Assembly: GCF_029193885.1 (NCBI RefSeq) | Contig: NZ_JARFVB010000008.1 | Location: 62,001-126,000 of the forward strand | Direction: 5' to 3' | Origin: Flagellimonas yonaguniensis | GTDB taxonomy: Bacteria; Bacteroidota; Bacteroidia; Flavobacteriales; Flavobacteriaceae | Length of the DNA stretch: 64,000 bases | In this document: in pieces, positions 10,146 through 17,815 of the stretch | Position numbering within the stretch: position 1 is the stretch's first letter | Layout: each line of letters begins with the position of its first letter | Translations under genes and position numbers: made by a program | The notes under the pieces: model-generated | Told to the model about the DNA's origin: nothing | The model's database searches: none | Seen by the model: only the letters and a program-made list of their open reading frames with translations

Positions 10146-13100
10146 CTAAGATAGCTCAAGGGTTTTGAATTCGGGTCTTTGGACTTTTTTTCGGGACCAC
10201 ATGAGATAAAGAGCCGGGATTACATATAGGGTCAATACCAACGAGAACATGGTTCCTCCTATGATTACAACTCCCATGCCTGTTCTGCTGGTGGAAGCGG
10301 CACCCAATGACAGAGCGATGGGCAGCGCGCCCAAAGCCACTGTTAGACTAGTCATTAGAATAGGGCGTAATCTGGATACAGAAGCTTTCATGATAGCCTG
10401 CATTTTGGTTATGTTCTCGTCCTCTTCCTGTAGTTGATTCGCGAACTCGACAATCAAAATTCCGTTCTTGGTCACAAGGCCTATCAACATAATGGTCCCG
10501 ATCTGACTGAAAATGTTCCAGGTCTCCCCAAATAGCCATAGTGAGAACATGGCTCCGGCAACTGCCAAGGGAACCGTCAAAATAATAATGAACGGATCAA
10601 TGAAACTCTCAAATTGCGCTGCTAAAATCAAGAATATCAATACAAAGGCAAGACCGAATGCAAATGCCGTGTTGGAACTACTTTCCACAAAGTCCCTGGA
10701 TTCGCCACCGAGATCTGTGGTAAAAGTATCATCAAGCACTTTTTCTTTGATAGTGTTCATGGCATTGATGCCATCTCCCATACTTTTTCCAGGCGCCAAG
10801 CTGGCCGATACCGTGGCGGACATATATCTGTTGTTGTGGAACAATTGTGGGGGGCTACTGTGTTCTTCAGTAGTGACCAAATTATCCAATTGAATGAGTT
10901 GATTCTCGTTGTTTTTCACAAAAATGGAAGTAAGGTCCATGGGTTCGTCACGATCTTGTTTGTCAAACTGGCCTATGACTTGATATTGTTTGCCGTTCAT
11001 TAAAAAATAACCAAAACGTTGCCCACTAAGGGATAGTTGAAGTGTTTGGGCCACATCCCTTACCGAAACGCCGAGGCTTTCCGCCTTTTCACGATCTATG
11101 GAAACATATATTTCGGGTTTGTTGAACTTTAGGTTGACATCGACGAAAGAAAAAGTAGGGTCTTTTTCGGCCTCTGCCATAAATGCGGGTATCCGTTCTT
11201 CAAGTTTTTCAAAATTCTTGGCCTGAATAATGAATTGCAAAGGAGCACCACCACGTTTGTTTACCGAAATCGTAGGGCGTTGGAAAACACTGGCTTTTCC
11301 TCCTACATAGCTTTTGGCCCAGTTGCCAAAATCCTGGGCTATTTCCGCTTGCGATCGTTCCCGTTCATTGGGGTCGGATAATAGGATACTTGCTCGACCA
11401 CTGTTGACCGATGAAACCCCAAAACCCGGTGAAGTGATAATCAGTCCCACTTTTCTTTCGGGAATGGAGTCGAGTACCAAATCCGTGATTTCTTCCATGT
11501 AGCGCTCCATGTATTCGTACGATGAACCTTCCGGGGCATTGACCACCAGTCTCACATAGCTTCTATCATCGTAAGGTGCGGTTTCTTTTTGTAGCAATAT
11601 GTAAAACAGTACGATTACACCGATACAACCGAACAAAATAGGAATGCTCAACCACTTTTTGGCGATAAAGCCTTCCAAGGATTTTTTATAGGACTCGTTC
11701 ATTCTTTGGAAGAACTTTTCCGTTACATGATAAAACTTGGATTGTTTTTGTTTTCCCGGTTTGATCAAATACGCATTCAACATCGGGGTCAATGAGAGTG
11801 ATACAAAGGCGGAAACCAATACGGCCGAACTCAAAACAACCCCAAATTCCCTAAAGAGCCTTCCTACGAATCCTTCCAGAAAAATGATGGGCAGGAAAAC
11901 TGCCGCCAAAGTGACCGATATGGAGATAACAGCAAAGAATATCTCTTTGGAACCTTTTATGGCTGCCTCGATGGGGCTCATGCCTTCTTCTACTTTCTTA
12001 TAGATGTTTTCAGTGACCACAATACCGTCATCCACAACCAATCCCGTGGCCAGTACAATGGCCAAAAGGGTTAGCACATTAATGGAAAAACCGAACAACC
12101 ACATGATGAAGAAAGTAGCGATAAGGGAAACGGGAATGTCGATCAATGGACGAAGGGCCATCGACCAGTTCCTAAAAAATAGATAGATAACCAAAATTAC
12201 AAGCACAATGGAAATGAGCAAGGTTTCAGCCACCTCCGTGATTGCTTTACGCACAAATACGGTGTCGTCCACTACAATATTGAGTTTGTACCCCTCGGGC
12301 AGATCCTTTTTGAGTTGCTCGTATTCTTTATAAAAAGCGTCGGCTATTTCCAAATAATTAGTGCCGGGTTGTGGTATGATAGCAGTTGCCACCATGGGTT
12401 GGCCAAGGTTGGTCATCTTGGTCTCCATGTTTTCGGCTTCCAAAGAGGCGTTTCCAATATCGCTCAGATGGACCAGTTTTTCGCCATCGGCCATAATCAC
12501 GATGTTGTTGAATTCTTCTTCCGTATTCAGGTTGCCGATGGTTTTTACCGTAAGTTCGGTATTGTCTCCTGTTAATTTGCCCGATGGCAATTCAATGTTT
12601 TGCGCCAAAAGCGCACTCCTAACATCGGCCACGGTCAATCCGTAGGATGCCAAACGTACAGGGTCTATCCATAACCGCATGGCATACCTTCGTTGTCCCC
12701 AAATTTGAATGCTACTTACCCCTGGAATGGTCTCCAATCGTTGGGCAATCACATTTTCGGCATAGTCGGACAGTTCTAAAATATTTTCGTTGTCACTTTC
12801 AATGGTCATGGACAATATCCGTTCGGCATTGGAATCCGATTTGGAGACCACTGGAGGGGCATCAAGGTCATCGGGCAAGCTTCTCACCGCTTGGGATACC
12901 TTGTCCCTAACATCGTTCGCGGCTTCCTCCAAGTCTTTGTCCAAGTTAAATTCAATACTTATGGAACTGGAACCTTGGACACTGGAAGAGCTGATGTTTC
13001 TAATGCCATCAATGGAATTGATTGCTTTTTCCAGAGGCTCTGTGATCTGTGATTCAATGATGTCCGCATTGGCGCCCGAATAATTGGTACGTACCGAAAC

Positions 13101-13232
13101 TTGTGCAGGATCGATGGAGGGATACTCCCGTATGCCCAAAAACGTATATCCGATAGCACCAAAAAGTACTATGGCAATGTTCATCACTATCGCAAGTACG
13201 GGTCTTTTAATACTTAAGGTGGAAAGGTTCAT
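10146..13232 (-). CDS. RND efflux transporter, HAE1/AcrB type
   Basis: Inner-membrane proton-driven drug or metabolite exporter, 1028 residues. Twelve transmembrane segments are laid out as 1+5 and 1+5 around two large periplasmic loops. The proton-relay pair is present in ATGLVVDDGIVVTENI (D401, D402) and the partner Lys in IGLVTKNGILIVEFANQ. The length is that of AcrB-type multidrug pumps; heavy-metal (CzcA) pumps usually carry DE and other motifs in TM4. The start overlaps the stop of the membrane fusion gene (TAATG) and the stop is 1 bp from the TolC-type start, so the three proteins are translationally coupled. Substrate unknown. Confidence 0.96.
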   Translation of the reverse strand: MNLSTLSIKRPVLAIVMNIAIVLFGAIGYTFLGIREYPSIDPAQVSVRTNYSGANADIIESQITEPLEKAINSIDGIRNISSSSVQGSSSISIEFNLDKDLEEAANDVRDKVSQAVRSLPDDLDAPPVVSKSDSNAERILSMTIESDNENILELSDYAENVIAQRLETIPGVSSIQIWGQRRYAMRLWIDPVRLASYGLTVADVRSALLAQNIELPSGKLTGDNTELTVKTIGNLNTEEEFNNIVIMADGEKLVHLSDIGNASLEAENMETKMTNLGQPMVATAIIPQPGTNYLEIADAFYKEYEQLKKDLPEGYKLNIVVDDTVFVRKAITEVAETLLISIVLVILVIYLFFRNWSMALRPLIDIPVSLIATFFIMWLFGFSINVLTLLAIVLATGLVVDDGIVVTENIYKKVEEGMSPIEAAIKGSKEIFFAVISISVTLAAVFLPIIFLEGFVGRLFREFGVVLSSAVLVSAFVSLSLTPMLNAYLIKPGKQKQSKFYHVTEKFFQRMNESYKKSLEGFIAKKWLSIPILFGCIGVIVLFYILLQKETAPYDDRSYVRLVVNAPEGSSYEYMERYMEEITDLVLDSIPERKVGLIITSPGFGVSSVNSGRASILLSDPNERERSQAEIAQDFGNWAKSYVGGKASVFQRPTISVNKRGGAPLQFIIQAKNFEKLEERIPAFMAEAEKDPTFSFVDVNLKFNKPEIYVSIDREKAESLGVSVRDVAQTLQLSLSGQRFGYFLMNGKQYQVIGQFDKQDRDEPMDLTSIFVKNNENQLIQLDNLVTTEEHSSPPQLFHNNRYMSATVSASLAPGKSMGDGINAMNTIKEKVLDDTFTTDLGGESRDFVESSSNTAFAFGLAFVLIFLILAAQFESFIDPFIIILTVPLAVAGAMFSLWLFGETWNIFSQIGTIMLIGLVTKNGILIVEFANQLQEEDENITKMQAIMKASVSRLRPILMTSLTVALGALPIALSLGAASTSRTGMGVVIIGGTMFSLVLTLYVIPALYLMWSRKKVQRPEFKTLELS

Positions 13233-14305
13233 TATTCCGCGTTCTGGGTTCTGGTTTGTTCTAATTTGACTTGAACAGGGTTGCCGTTTTGAACGGCCAT
13301 TACCCCATAGGTAATGATGGTATCACCTGCTTTTAAACCAGAGATGACCCTAACGGAACTCCCTGTTCTGGAACCTGTTTGTACATCAATTTCCTTTGCC
13401 ACCCCATTGTTGGTAATGAAAACCCTTTTTCCGTTTTGGACAGGTATCAAGGACTCGGTCGGAACCAACAACGCATCATTTACGGTTTCCAAGGGGAGAA
13501 TAACATTGGCAAATCCTCCTGGGTATAGGTTTTTGCCACGATTATCCATTATGGCACGCACTCTCAAGGTTCTTGTGGTAACCTCGATTTCAGGATCAAT
13601 GGCATAAATGGTGGCTTCGTATTCCTCTTTGGAATCAGAAGTGGTAAAATTCAATTGGGTTCCTACATGTACTTGGGAAGCGTATTTTTCAGGAACTGAA
13701 AATGTGATTTTTAAATCATCGGTATTCACGAGTTTTGCAATAACAGTTGCTGGGGTAACATAAGTTCCTTTGGAAATGGAACGTAAACCAATGGTCCCCG
13801 AAAAAGGCGCTTTTAAATTGGTTTTGGACAATTGCGCGGCGATCAGTTCGGCTTCTGCATTGGCAGAGGCATAATCGGCACTGGCAATGTCATATTCTTC
13901 CTGACTGATGGCTTGCTTCTCAAGCAGCAGTTTCGCCCTTCTTTCGTTTTCAGCGGCCAGTTTTTTGGCGGTAAGTGCTTTTGAAAGTTGGGCTTGGAGC
14001 TCAATATCGTTTACTTTTACCAAAACCTGGCCTTGGGAAACTTTACTGCCTTCCTTGAAATTAATGCTTTCCACTATCCCAGAAACTTCACTCCTGATCT
14101 CTATTTGCTCATCGGGTTCCAATGTTCCCGAAATGGAGATGTTATCCTTGAAAATTTGGGGTTGTAGGACCATACCGGATACCGTGGCGATTCTGGGGCC
14201 AGAACCACTGGATTTGCCGATTTCCGCATTGGATTTGATTCTGTAGGCAATAAGCACACCTACTCCAACAACTAATAGGCCGTAGACAATGTGTTTTACT
14301 TTCAT
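13232..14305 (-). CDS. RND efflux periplasmic adaptor (membrane fusion protein)
   Basis: Bridges the RND pump to the outer-membrane duct. The 357-residue HlyD/AcrA-family protein starts with an N-terminal hydrophobic anchor (HIVYGLLVVGVGVLIAY). It continues with a split biotinyl-lipoyl domain (IEIRSEVSGIVESINFKEGS and LKAPFSGTIGLRSISKGTYV) on either side of a short coiled-coil hairpin (residues about 110-155), then beta-barrel and membrane-proximal domains ending in the RVISGLKAGDTIITYGV segment. First gene of the efflux operon. A perfect 20-bp palindrome lies 23 bp upstream of its ATG. No local TetR or MarR gene accompanies the operon. Confidence 0.95.
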   Translation of the reverse strand: MKVKHIVYGLLVVGVGVLIAYRIKSNAEIGKSSGSGPRIATVSGMVLQPQIFKDNISISGTLEPDEQIEIRSEVSGIVESINFKEGSKVSQGQVLVKVNDIELQAQLSKALTAKKLAAENERRAKLLLEKQAISQEEYDIASADYASANAEAELIAAQLSKTNLKAPFSGTIGLRSISKGTYVTPATVIAKLVNTDDLKITFSVPEKYASQVHVGTQLNFTTSDSKEEYEATIYAIDPEIEVTTRTLRVRAIMDNRGKNLYPGGFANVILPLETVNDALLVPTESLIPVQNGKRVFITNNGVAKEIDVQTGSRTGSSVRVISGLKAGDTIITYGVMAVQNGNPVQVKLEQTRTQNAE

Positions 14306-14327
14306 TTTGGTTTTGTGGTTGGTGGTG

Positions 14328-14347
14328 CTGTTTTTATATAAAAACAG
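14328..14347. promoter_or_regulatory. perfect 20-bp palindrome upstream of efflux operon
   Basis: CTGTTTTTATATAAAAACAG is its own reverse complement and lies 23-42 bp before the adaptor start codon (14305), where a repressor would block the promoter or the start region. The size and perfect symmetry suit a dimeric repressor site. On RNA it could also fold into a hairpin in the 5' leader. The operator role is inference. Confidence 0.45.
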
Positions 14348-14502
14348 AGGGTAATAAAGATAGAGCTAGACCAATATTCAATGAAAGTGTTTAACATGGG
14401 AATCCCCTGAACGTCGATATGGAAGGGGTTAACGACAAATAAATGAGTGTAAAAGGTATTATGGGTCTTCATGTATGTTAAAATTTGATACCAATTATCG
14501 AT

Positions 14503-14514
14503 TGACTTAAGTCA
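14503..14514. promoter_or_regulatory. FNR-like palindrome upstream of uspA pair
   Basis: TGACTTAAGTCA is a perfect 12-bp palindrome whose centre lies about 40 bp before the start point expected from the -7 element at 14538-14545. That is the place where a class II activator of the Crp/Fnr family binds. Related sites stand upstream of thioredoxin (16638-16651) and of the membrane protein gene starting at 53221. The binding protein is inferred. Confidence 0.5.
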
Positions 14515-14517
14515 TTT

Positions 14518-14545
14518 TTTGCAAGGTTTACACCATTTATCTTTG
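14518..14545 (+). promoter_or_regulatory. predicted Bacteroidota-type promoter of the usp genes
   Basis: TTTG at 14518-14521 and TATCTTTG at 14538-14545 match the TTTG / TAnnTTTG elements of Bacteroidota primary promoters, with 16 bp between them, slightly shorter than usual. The usp start codon lies 17 bp downstream. Confidence 0.5.
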
Positions 14546-14562
14546 ATAAAAGCGTAAATATC

Positions 14563-15408
14563 ATGAAAACCGTATTGATCCCTACAGATTTTTCAAAGAA
14601 TGCCCTTCATGCTCTGCAATATGCTCAAGAATTATTCAAATGTGAGCGGGCTTGTTTTTTTGTGATGCATACCTATGGGGAGGAAGTGTATGGAGAATAT
14701 AAAACCGCACCCAAGGAAGATATTGAGAAGCTAAAAGAGGAAAAAAGAAAACTATCCGAGAAGAAATTGGATGAATTGGTCAATTCCGTACTGGGAGAAC
14801 CGCCTAACCCACTGCACAATTTTGAGACCGTGGTAAGTTTTGATAGTCTTGTGGATGGGGTAAATGACTTTGTGGATGAAATGAACATTGATCTTGTGAT
14901 TATGGGTACCAAAGGAGAGACCAGTAATCACAAGACCACATTTGGCAGCTACACCATTGAGGTTTTCAAGTATGTTAAATGCCCAGTGTTGGCCATTCCC
15001 GAAGGTTTTGAGTACAGGCAACCTAAGGCCATTCTTTTCCCAACGGATTACTTGCTGCCCTATAAGCGTAGGGAACTTAAGCTTTTGGGCGATTTGGCGG
15101 GTAAATTCAAGTCCAAGATACATTGTCTGTATATTACGGATTTTGAAGAGCTGAGCCCTCGACAAGAGGACAACAAGCTATTCCTTGAAGGAACCTTGAC
15201 CAAACCTTATTTGTATTTTGAAACGGCCCCAGTGAAAAATAAAGCTGAGGTAATTTTGGAACAGATTGATAAAAAGGAAGTTGGGATGTTGGTCATGATC
15301 AATTCAAGACATTCCTTTTTTGAGGATATGCTCTACAGGTCAACGGTGGATTTACTTGGCCTGAAGATAAAAATACCCTTCATGGTAATGCAGAATTTAA
15401 AGCGTTGA
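14563..15408 (+). CDS. universal stress protein, two tandem UspA domains
   Basis: Cytosolic stress protein of 281 residues made of two UspA folds in tandem, about residues 1-145 and 150-281. The first begins MKTVLIPTDFSKNALHALQYA and ends with the ATP-binding motif MGTKGETSNHKTTFGSYT, which fits the pattern G-2x-G-9x-G-S. The second half lacks this motif, as often seen when only one half binds nucleotide. It starts 17 bp after a predicted promoter and is followed 1 bp later by a second Usp gene, so the two form an operon. In related organisms such proteins respond to oxygen limitation or starvation; the palindrome upstream is consistent with that. Exact role unknown. Confidence 0.93.
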   Translation: MKTVLIPTDFSKNALHALQYAQELFKCERACFFVMHTYGEEVYGEYKTAPKEDIEKLKEEKRKLSEKKLDELVNSVLGEPPNPLHNFETVVSFDSLVDGVNDFVDEMNIDLVIMGTKGETSNHKTTFGSYTIEVFKYVKCPVLAIPEGFEYRQPKAILFPTDYLLPYKRRELKLLGDLAGKFKSKIHCLYITDFEELSPRQEDNKLFLEGTLTKPYLYFETAPVKNKAEVILEQIDKKEVGMLVMINSRHSFFEDMLYRSTVDLLGLKIKIPFMVMQNLKR

Positions 15409-15409
15409 G

Positions 15410-16273
15410 ATGATGAAAAAGAAACGGATCATATTGCCTACGGATTTTTCCGATAATGCTTGGAATGCCATAGTTTATGCTTTGACGCTTTTTAAAAATG
15501 TACCCTGCGATTTTTTCATCTTGAACTCCTATCAAGTCGGTGCTTCAGGTCTATCAACCAAAATGGCGGGAGCCAACGATACCCGTTTGTATAATTTGAT
15601 CAAGGAGCAATCCGAACGGGAATTGAAGGGGGAGCTGGAAAAAATCAGAAAAATTGACAAAAATCCAGAACATACCTTTCAAGTTAAATCAATTATGGAG
15701 ACTTTGGTCAATGCCCTTGGTAAAACCGTCTACAAGGAAGAGATAGATTATGTGGTAATGGGCACTAAGGGGGCATCTGGGCTGAAAGAAGTCTTTATGG
15801 GAAGTAACACCTACAAAGTCATCAATGAGATAGATTTTTGTCCTATCATAGCCGTTCCGGATGATTACCAGGCCGATGGAAAATTGGATTCCATGTTATT
15901 GGCGACAGGTTATGAACACCTTTTTGAGAACTATGAACTCAAACCATTATTGGACCTTGCCGAAAATTTCAATGCCAAATTATGGATTGTCCACGTAGGT
16001 AGTTTAGATGAACTGACTGCCGCACAAAAAGCCTCCAGGGAAACATTGGAAAGACGACTTAAAACCATTAACTACGAGTTTGTGGAAGTGGAAAAAGATA
16101 TTTCCGTCAACAACACCATTCAGAAATTGGTGGATGAAGATAGGGATATTGATATGGTGATCATGATCAATCAGGATCATTCCTTCTTTGAAAGATTGAC
16201 CCGTGAACCTGTCATCAAAAAAGTGAGTTTCAATATTAAAGTACCGTTCTTGGTAGTTCACTTGTTTGAGTGA
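15410..16273 (+). CDS. universal stress protein, two tandem UspA domains
   Basis: Second Usp of the operon, 287 residues, with two UspA folds like its neighbour. The first half starts KKRIILPTDFSDNAWNAIVYAL and carries the nucleotide motif MGTKGASGLKEVFMGSNT; the second half (about 150-287) keeps the fold but not the motif. The stop-start junction with the first gene (TGAGATGATG) leaves 1 bp, and two ATGs stand side by side at 15410 and 15413. The two proteins are paralogues but differ in most positions, so this is an old duplication. The gene ends 13 bp from the convergent thioredoxin stop, with no hairpin between. Confidence 0.93.
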   Translation: MMKKKRIILPTDFSDNAWNAIVYALTLFKNVPCDFFILNSYQVGASGLSTKMAGANDTRLYNLIKEQSERELKGELEKIRKIDKNPEHTFQVKSIMETLVNALGKTVYKEEIDYVVMGTKGASGLKEVFMGSNTYKVINEIDFCPIIAVPDDYQADGKLDSMLLATGYEHLFENYELKPLLDLAENFNAKLWIVHVGSLDELTAAQKASRETLERRLKTINYEFVEVEKDISVNNTIQKLVDEDRDIDMVIMINQDHSFFERLTREPVIKKVSFNIKVPFLVVHLFE

Positions 16274-16286
16274 AATCGGCAGAACC

Positions 16287-16586
16287 CTACAAGAATGATT
16301 TTGCCAATTGCACTAGCTCTCCTTTCTGGAGCACACCCGATTTTCGCCAAAGTTGTTCGCCGTTTTTAAAGAAAATCATAGTGGGCACACCTCTGACTTG
16401 GTATGTATTGGCCAGATTTTGGTTTTTGTCGACATCTATTTTCACAATCTTTAAATAATCGCCCATTTCATCCTTTACCTGTTTTAAAATAGGAGCCAAC
16501 ATTTTACAGGGTCCGCACCATTCTGCGGAAAAATCGATAAGCGTCAATTGCTCGCTGTTGATCAAATTTGCAAAACTTCCTTTCAT
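16287..16586 (-). CDS. trxA: thioredoxin
   Basis: Small cytosolic disulfide reductase of 99 residues. The active site AEWCGPCK puts the redox cysteines at 24 and 27, and the cis-proline loop RGVPTMIFFKNG is intact. There is no signal peptide, so it is cytoplasmic, slightly shorter than E. coli TrxA because of a trimmed N-terminus. Its start is 52 bp from an FNR-like palindrome (16638-16651) that resembles the one before the neighbouring usp genes, which suggests joint control with them. It is convergent with the usp operon. Confidence 0.95.
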   Translation of the reverse strand: MKGSFANLINSEQLTLIDFSAEWCGPCKMLAPILKQVKDEMGDYLKIVKIDVDKNQNLANTYQVRGVPTMIFFKNGEQLWRKSGVLQKGELVQLAKSFL

Positions 16587-16637
16587 CGTTCACTGAAATT
16601 AACATCTGCAATTTATAAAAACCCGTTCTTTTCCAAA

Positions 16638-16651
16638 GTGACTTAGGTCAC
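16638..16651. promoter_or_regulatory. FNR-like palindrome upstream of thioredoxin
   Basis: GTGACTTAGGTCAC has 5-bp inverted arms around TTAG. Read towards thioredoxin it is followed by TTTG, 16 bp, then TATAAATTG, an imperfect -7 element. This is the same layout as at the usp promoter (palindrome, TTTG, 16 bp, TA element). Confidence 0.45.
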
Positions 16652-16747
16652 CTTGTTTAAAAATGGCTCATGCCAATTTCCAAGTAGTTAAGGTCGGATA
16701 CTTTTTCTATCTTTAACCACTGCACTACAAAACAAACTATACTGCAC

Positions 16748-17512
16748 ATGCGTAAAAAAATAACCGGATGCGTACTTGTCTTGCTCATACTGGCATCCTG
16801 TAAAACAGATAAGAAGAAAGACGATTCCGATACTTGGAGAACCAAAAAAGCAGCCGTTGCAAACGCAACGCACAACCAATTGTTGGAAGTGGAAAAGGAA
16901 GAAGGCTGGGAGTTGCTTTTTGATGGGAAAACCATGAATGGATGGCACCTTTACAATGACCCAGATGCTGAATCGGTTTGGGAAGTGGTGGATGGTAGTT
17001 TGCATAGCAACGCCAATGATGAATCTTTGACAGCGGGTGATTTGGTGACCGATAATGCCTACGAAAATTACGAGTTGACCCTGGAGTGGAAGATTTCCGG
17101 AAATGGCAATAGTGGAGTCTTTATCAATGTGCAGGAATTACCGGAAGTGCCCACAGCATGGCAAAGCGGACCGGAATACCAGATATTGGGTGCAGATCAC
17201 ATGGATTACGATGTGCCCGAAAAGCGCCCAGGCTGCCTCTATGTGTTCTTGCCCCAACAGAACAACGTTGAGGTAAAACAGGGCGAGTGGAACAAGACCA
17301 GGATAAAACAGGTGGATGGCAAAATTGAGTTTTACCTCAATGGAGTCCTGACCGCGGAGAAAGATTTTAGCTTACCCGAATGGAAAGAAGGGATTGCTGG
17401 TACACATTTTTCAAAATATCCAGAATTTGGCAAGACCACCGAAGGCAAAGTGGCATTGCAATATTGGTATTTTGAAACCTGGTTCCGAAATATAAAAATC
17501 CGGGAACTCTGA
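16748..17512 (+). CDS. DUF1080 (3-keto-disaccharide hydrolase domain) lipoprotein
   Basis: A 254-residue exported lipoprotein; the signal MRKKITGCVLVLLILASC ends at a lipobox Cys. The rest is one DUF1080 domain, a concanavalin-like jelly roll with the typical segments LLFDGKTMNGWHLYND, YELTLEWKISGNGNSGVFI and EYQILGADH. Some family members hydrolyse 3-keto-glycosides made by sugar dehydrogenases; the activity here is not shown by the sequence. Monocistronic as far as visible, divergent from thioredoxin. Its stop codon (17510-17512) abuts the end of a UspA remnant on the other strand. Confidence 0.9.
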   Translation: MRKKITGCVLVLLILASCKTDKKKDDSDTWRTKKAAVANATHNQLLEVEKEEGWELLFDGKTMNGWHLYNDPDAESVWEVVDGSLHSNANDESLTAGDLVTDNAYENYELTLEWKISGNGNSGVFINVQELPEVPTAWQSGPEYQILGADHMDYDVPEKRPGCLYVFLPQQNNVEVKQGEWNKTRIKQVDGKIEFYLNGVLTAEKDFSLPEWKEGIAGTHFSKYPEFGKTTEGKVALQYWYFETWFRNIKIREL

Positions 17513-17712
17513 TTAGATTACCAAAATAGGCACTTTGGGGCGCTCATCAACACTTTTCTAGGTGTACCTCCGTAGATATTGGTGTTTCGTAAAAAGGTGG
17601 AATTTCTACCCACAATCAATAAATTGGCTTTTTCTTTTTTGAGGGCTTTTTTCAAGTTTTGAACCACCCTTCTGCCTTTCAAAAGCTTGAAGTTCCATTT
17701 ATGGACATCCAA
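17513..17712 (-). pseudogene. UspA C-terminal remnant with a frameshift
   Basis: A 64-codon open stretch on the minus strand reads like the last part of a UspA domain: KKEKANLLIVGRNSTFLRN, then GGTPRKVLMSAPKC. The frame then goes to LFW and a stop at 17518. Adding one base after the Cys codon restores PILVI and a stop at 17513-17515, which is the normal UspA ending. A TGA lies just before the open stretch at its 5' end and no ATG is available. I read this as a broken remainder of a third usp gene. No function is expected. It touches the stop codon of the DUF1080 gene. Confidence 0.7.
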
Positions 17713-17759
17713 AAATCAGGGAGTTGTTTTTATGTTTTGTAGACGTAAAGCGCAACAAA

Positions 17760-17787
17760 AAACCTGTAAATCATAGATTACAGGTTT
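17760..17787 (-). terminator. rho-independent terminator after the M28 peptidase gene
   Basis: On the minus strand AAACCTGTAA pairs with TTACAGGTTT (10 bp, 8-base loop), followed by a T run. It lies 29 bp past the M28 peptidase stop. Confidence 0.85.
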
Positions 17788-17815
17788 CTTGAATTTCATT
17801 TTGATATGTATGGCC

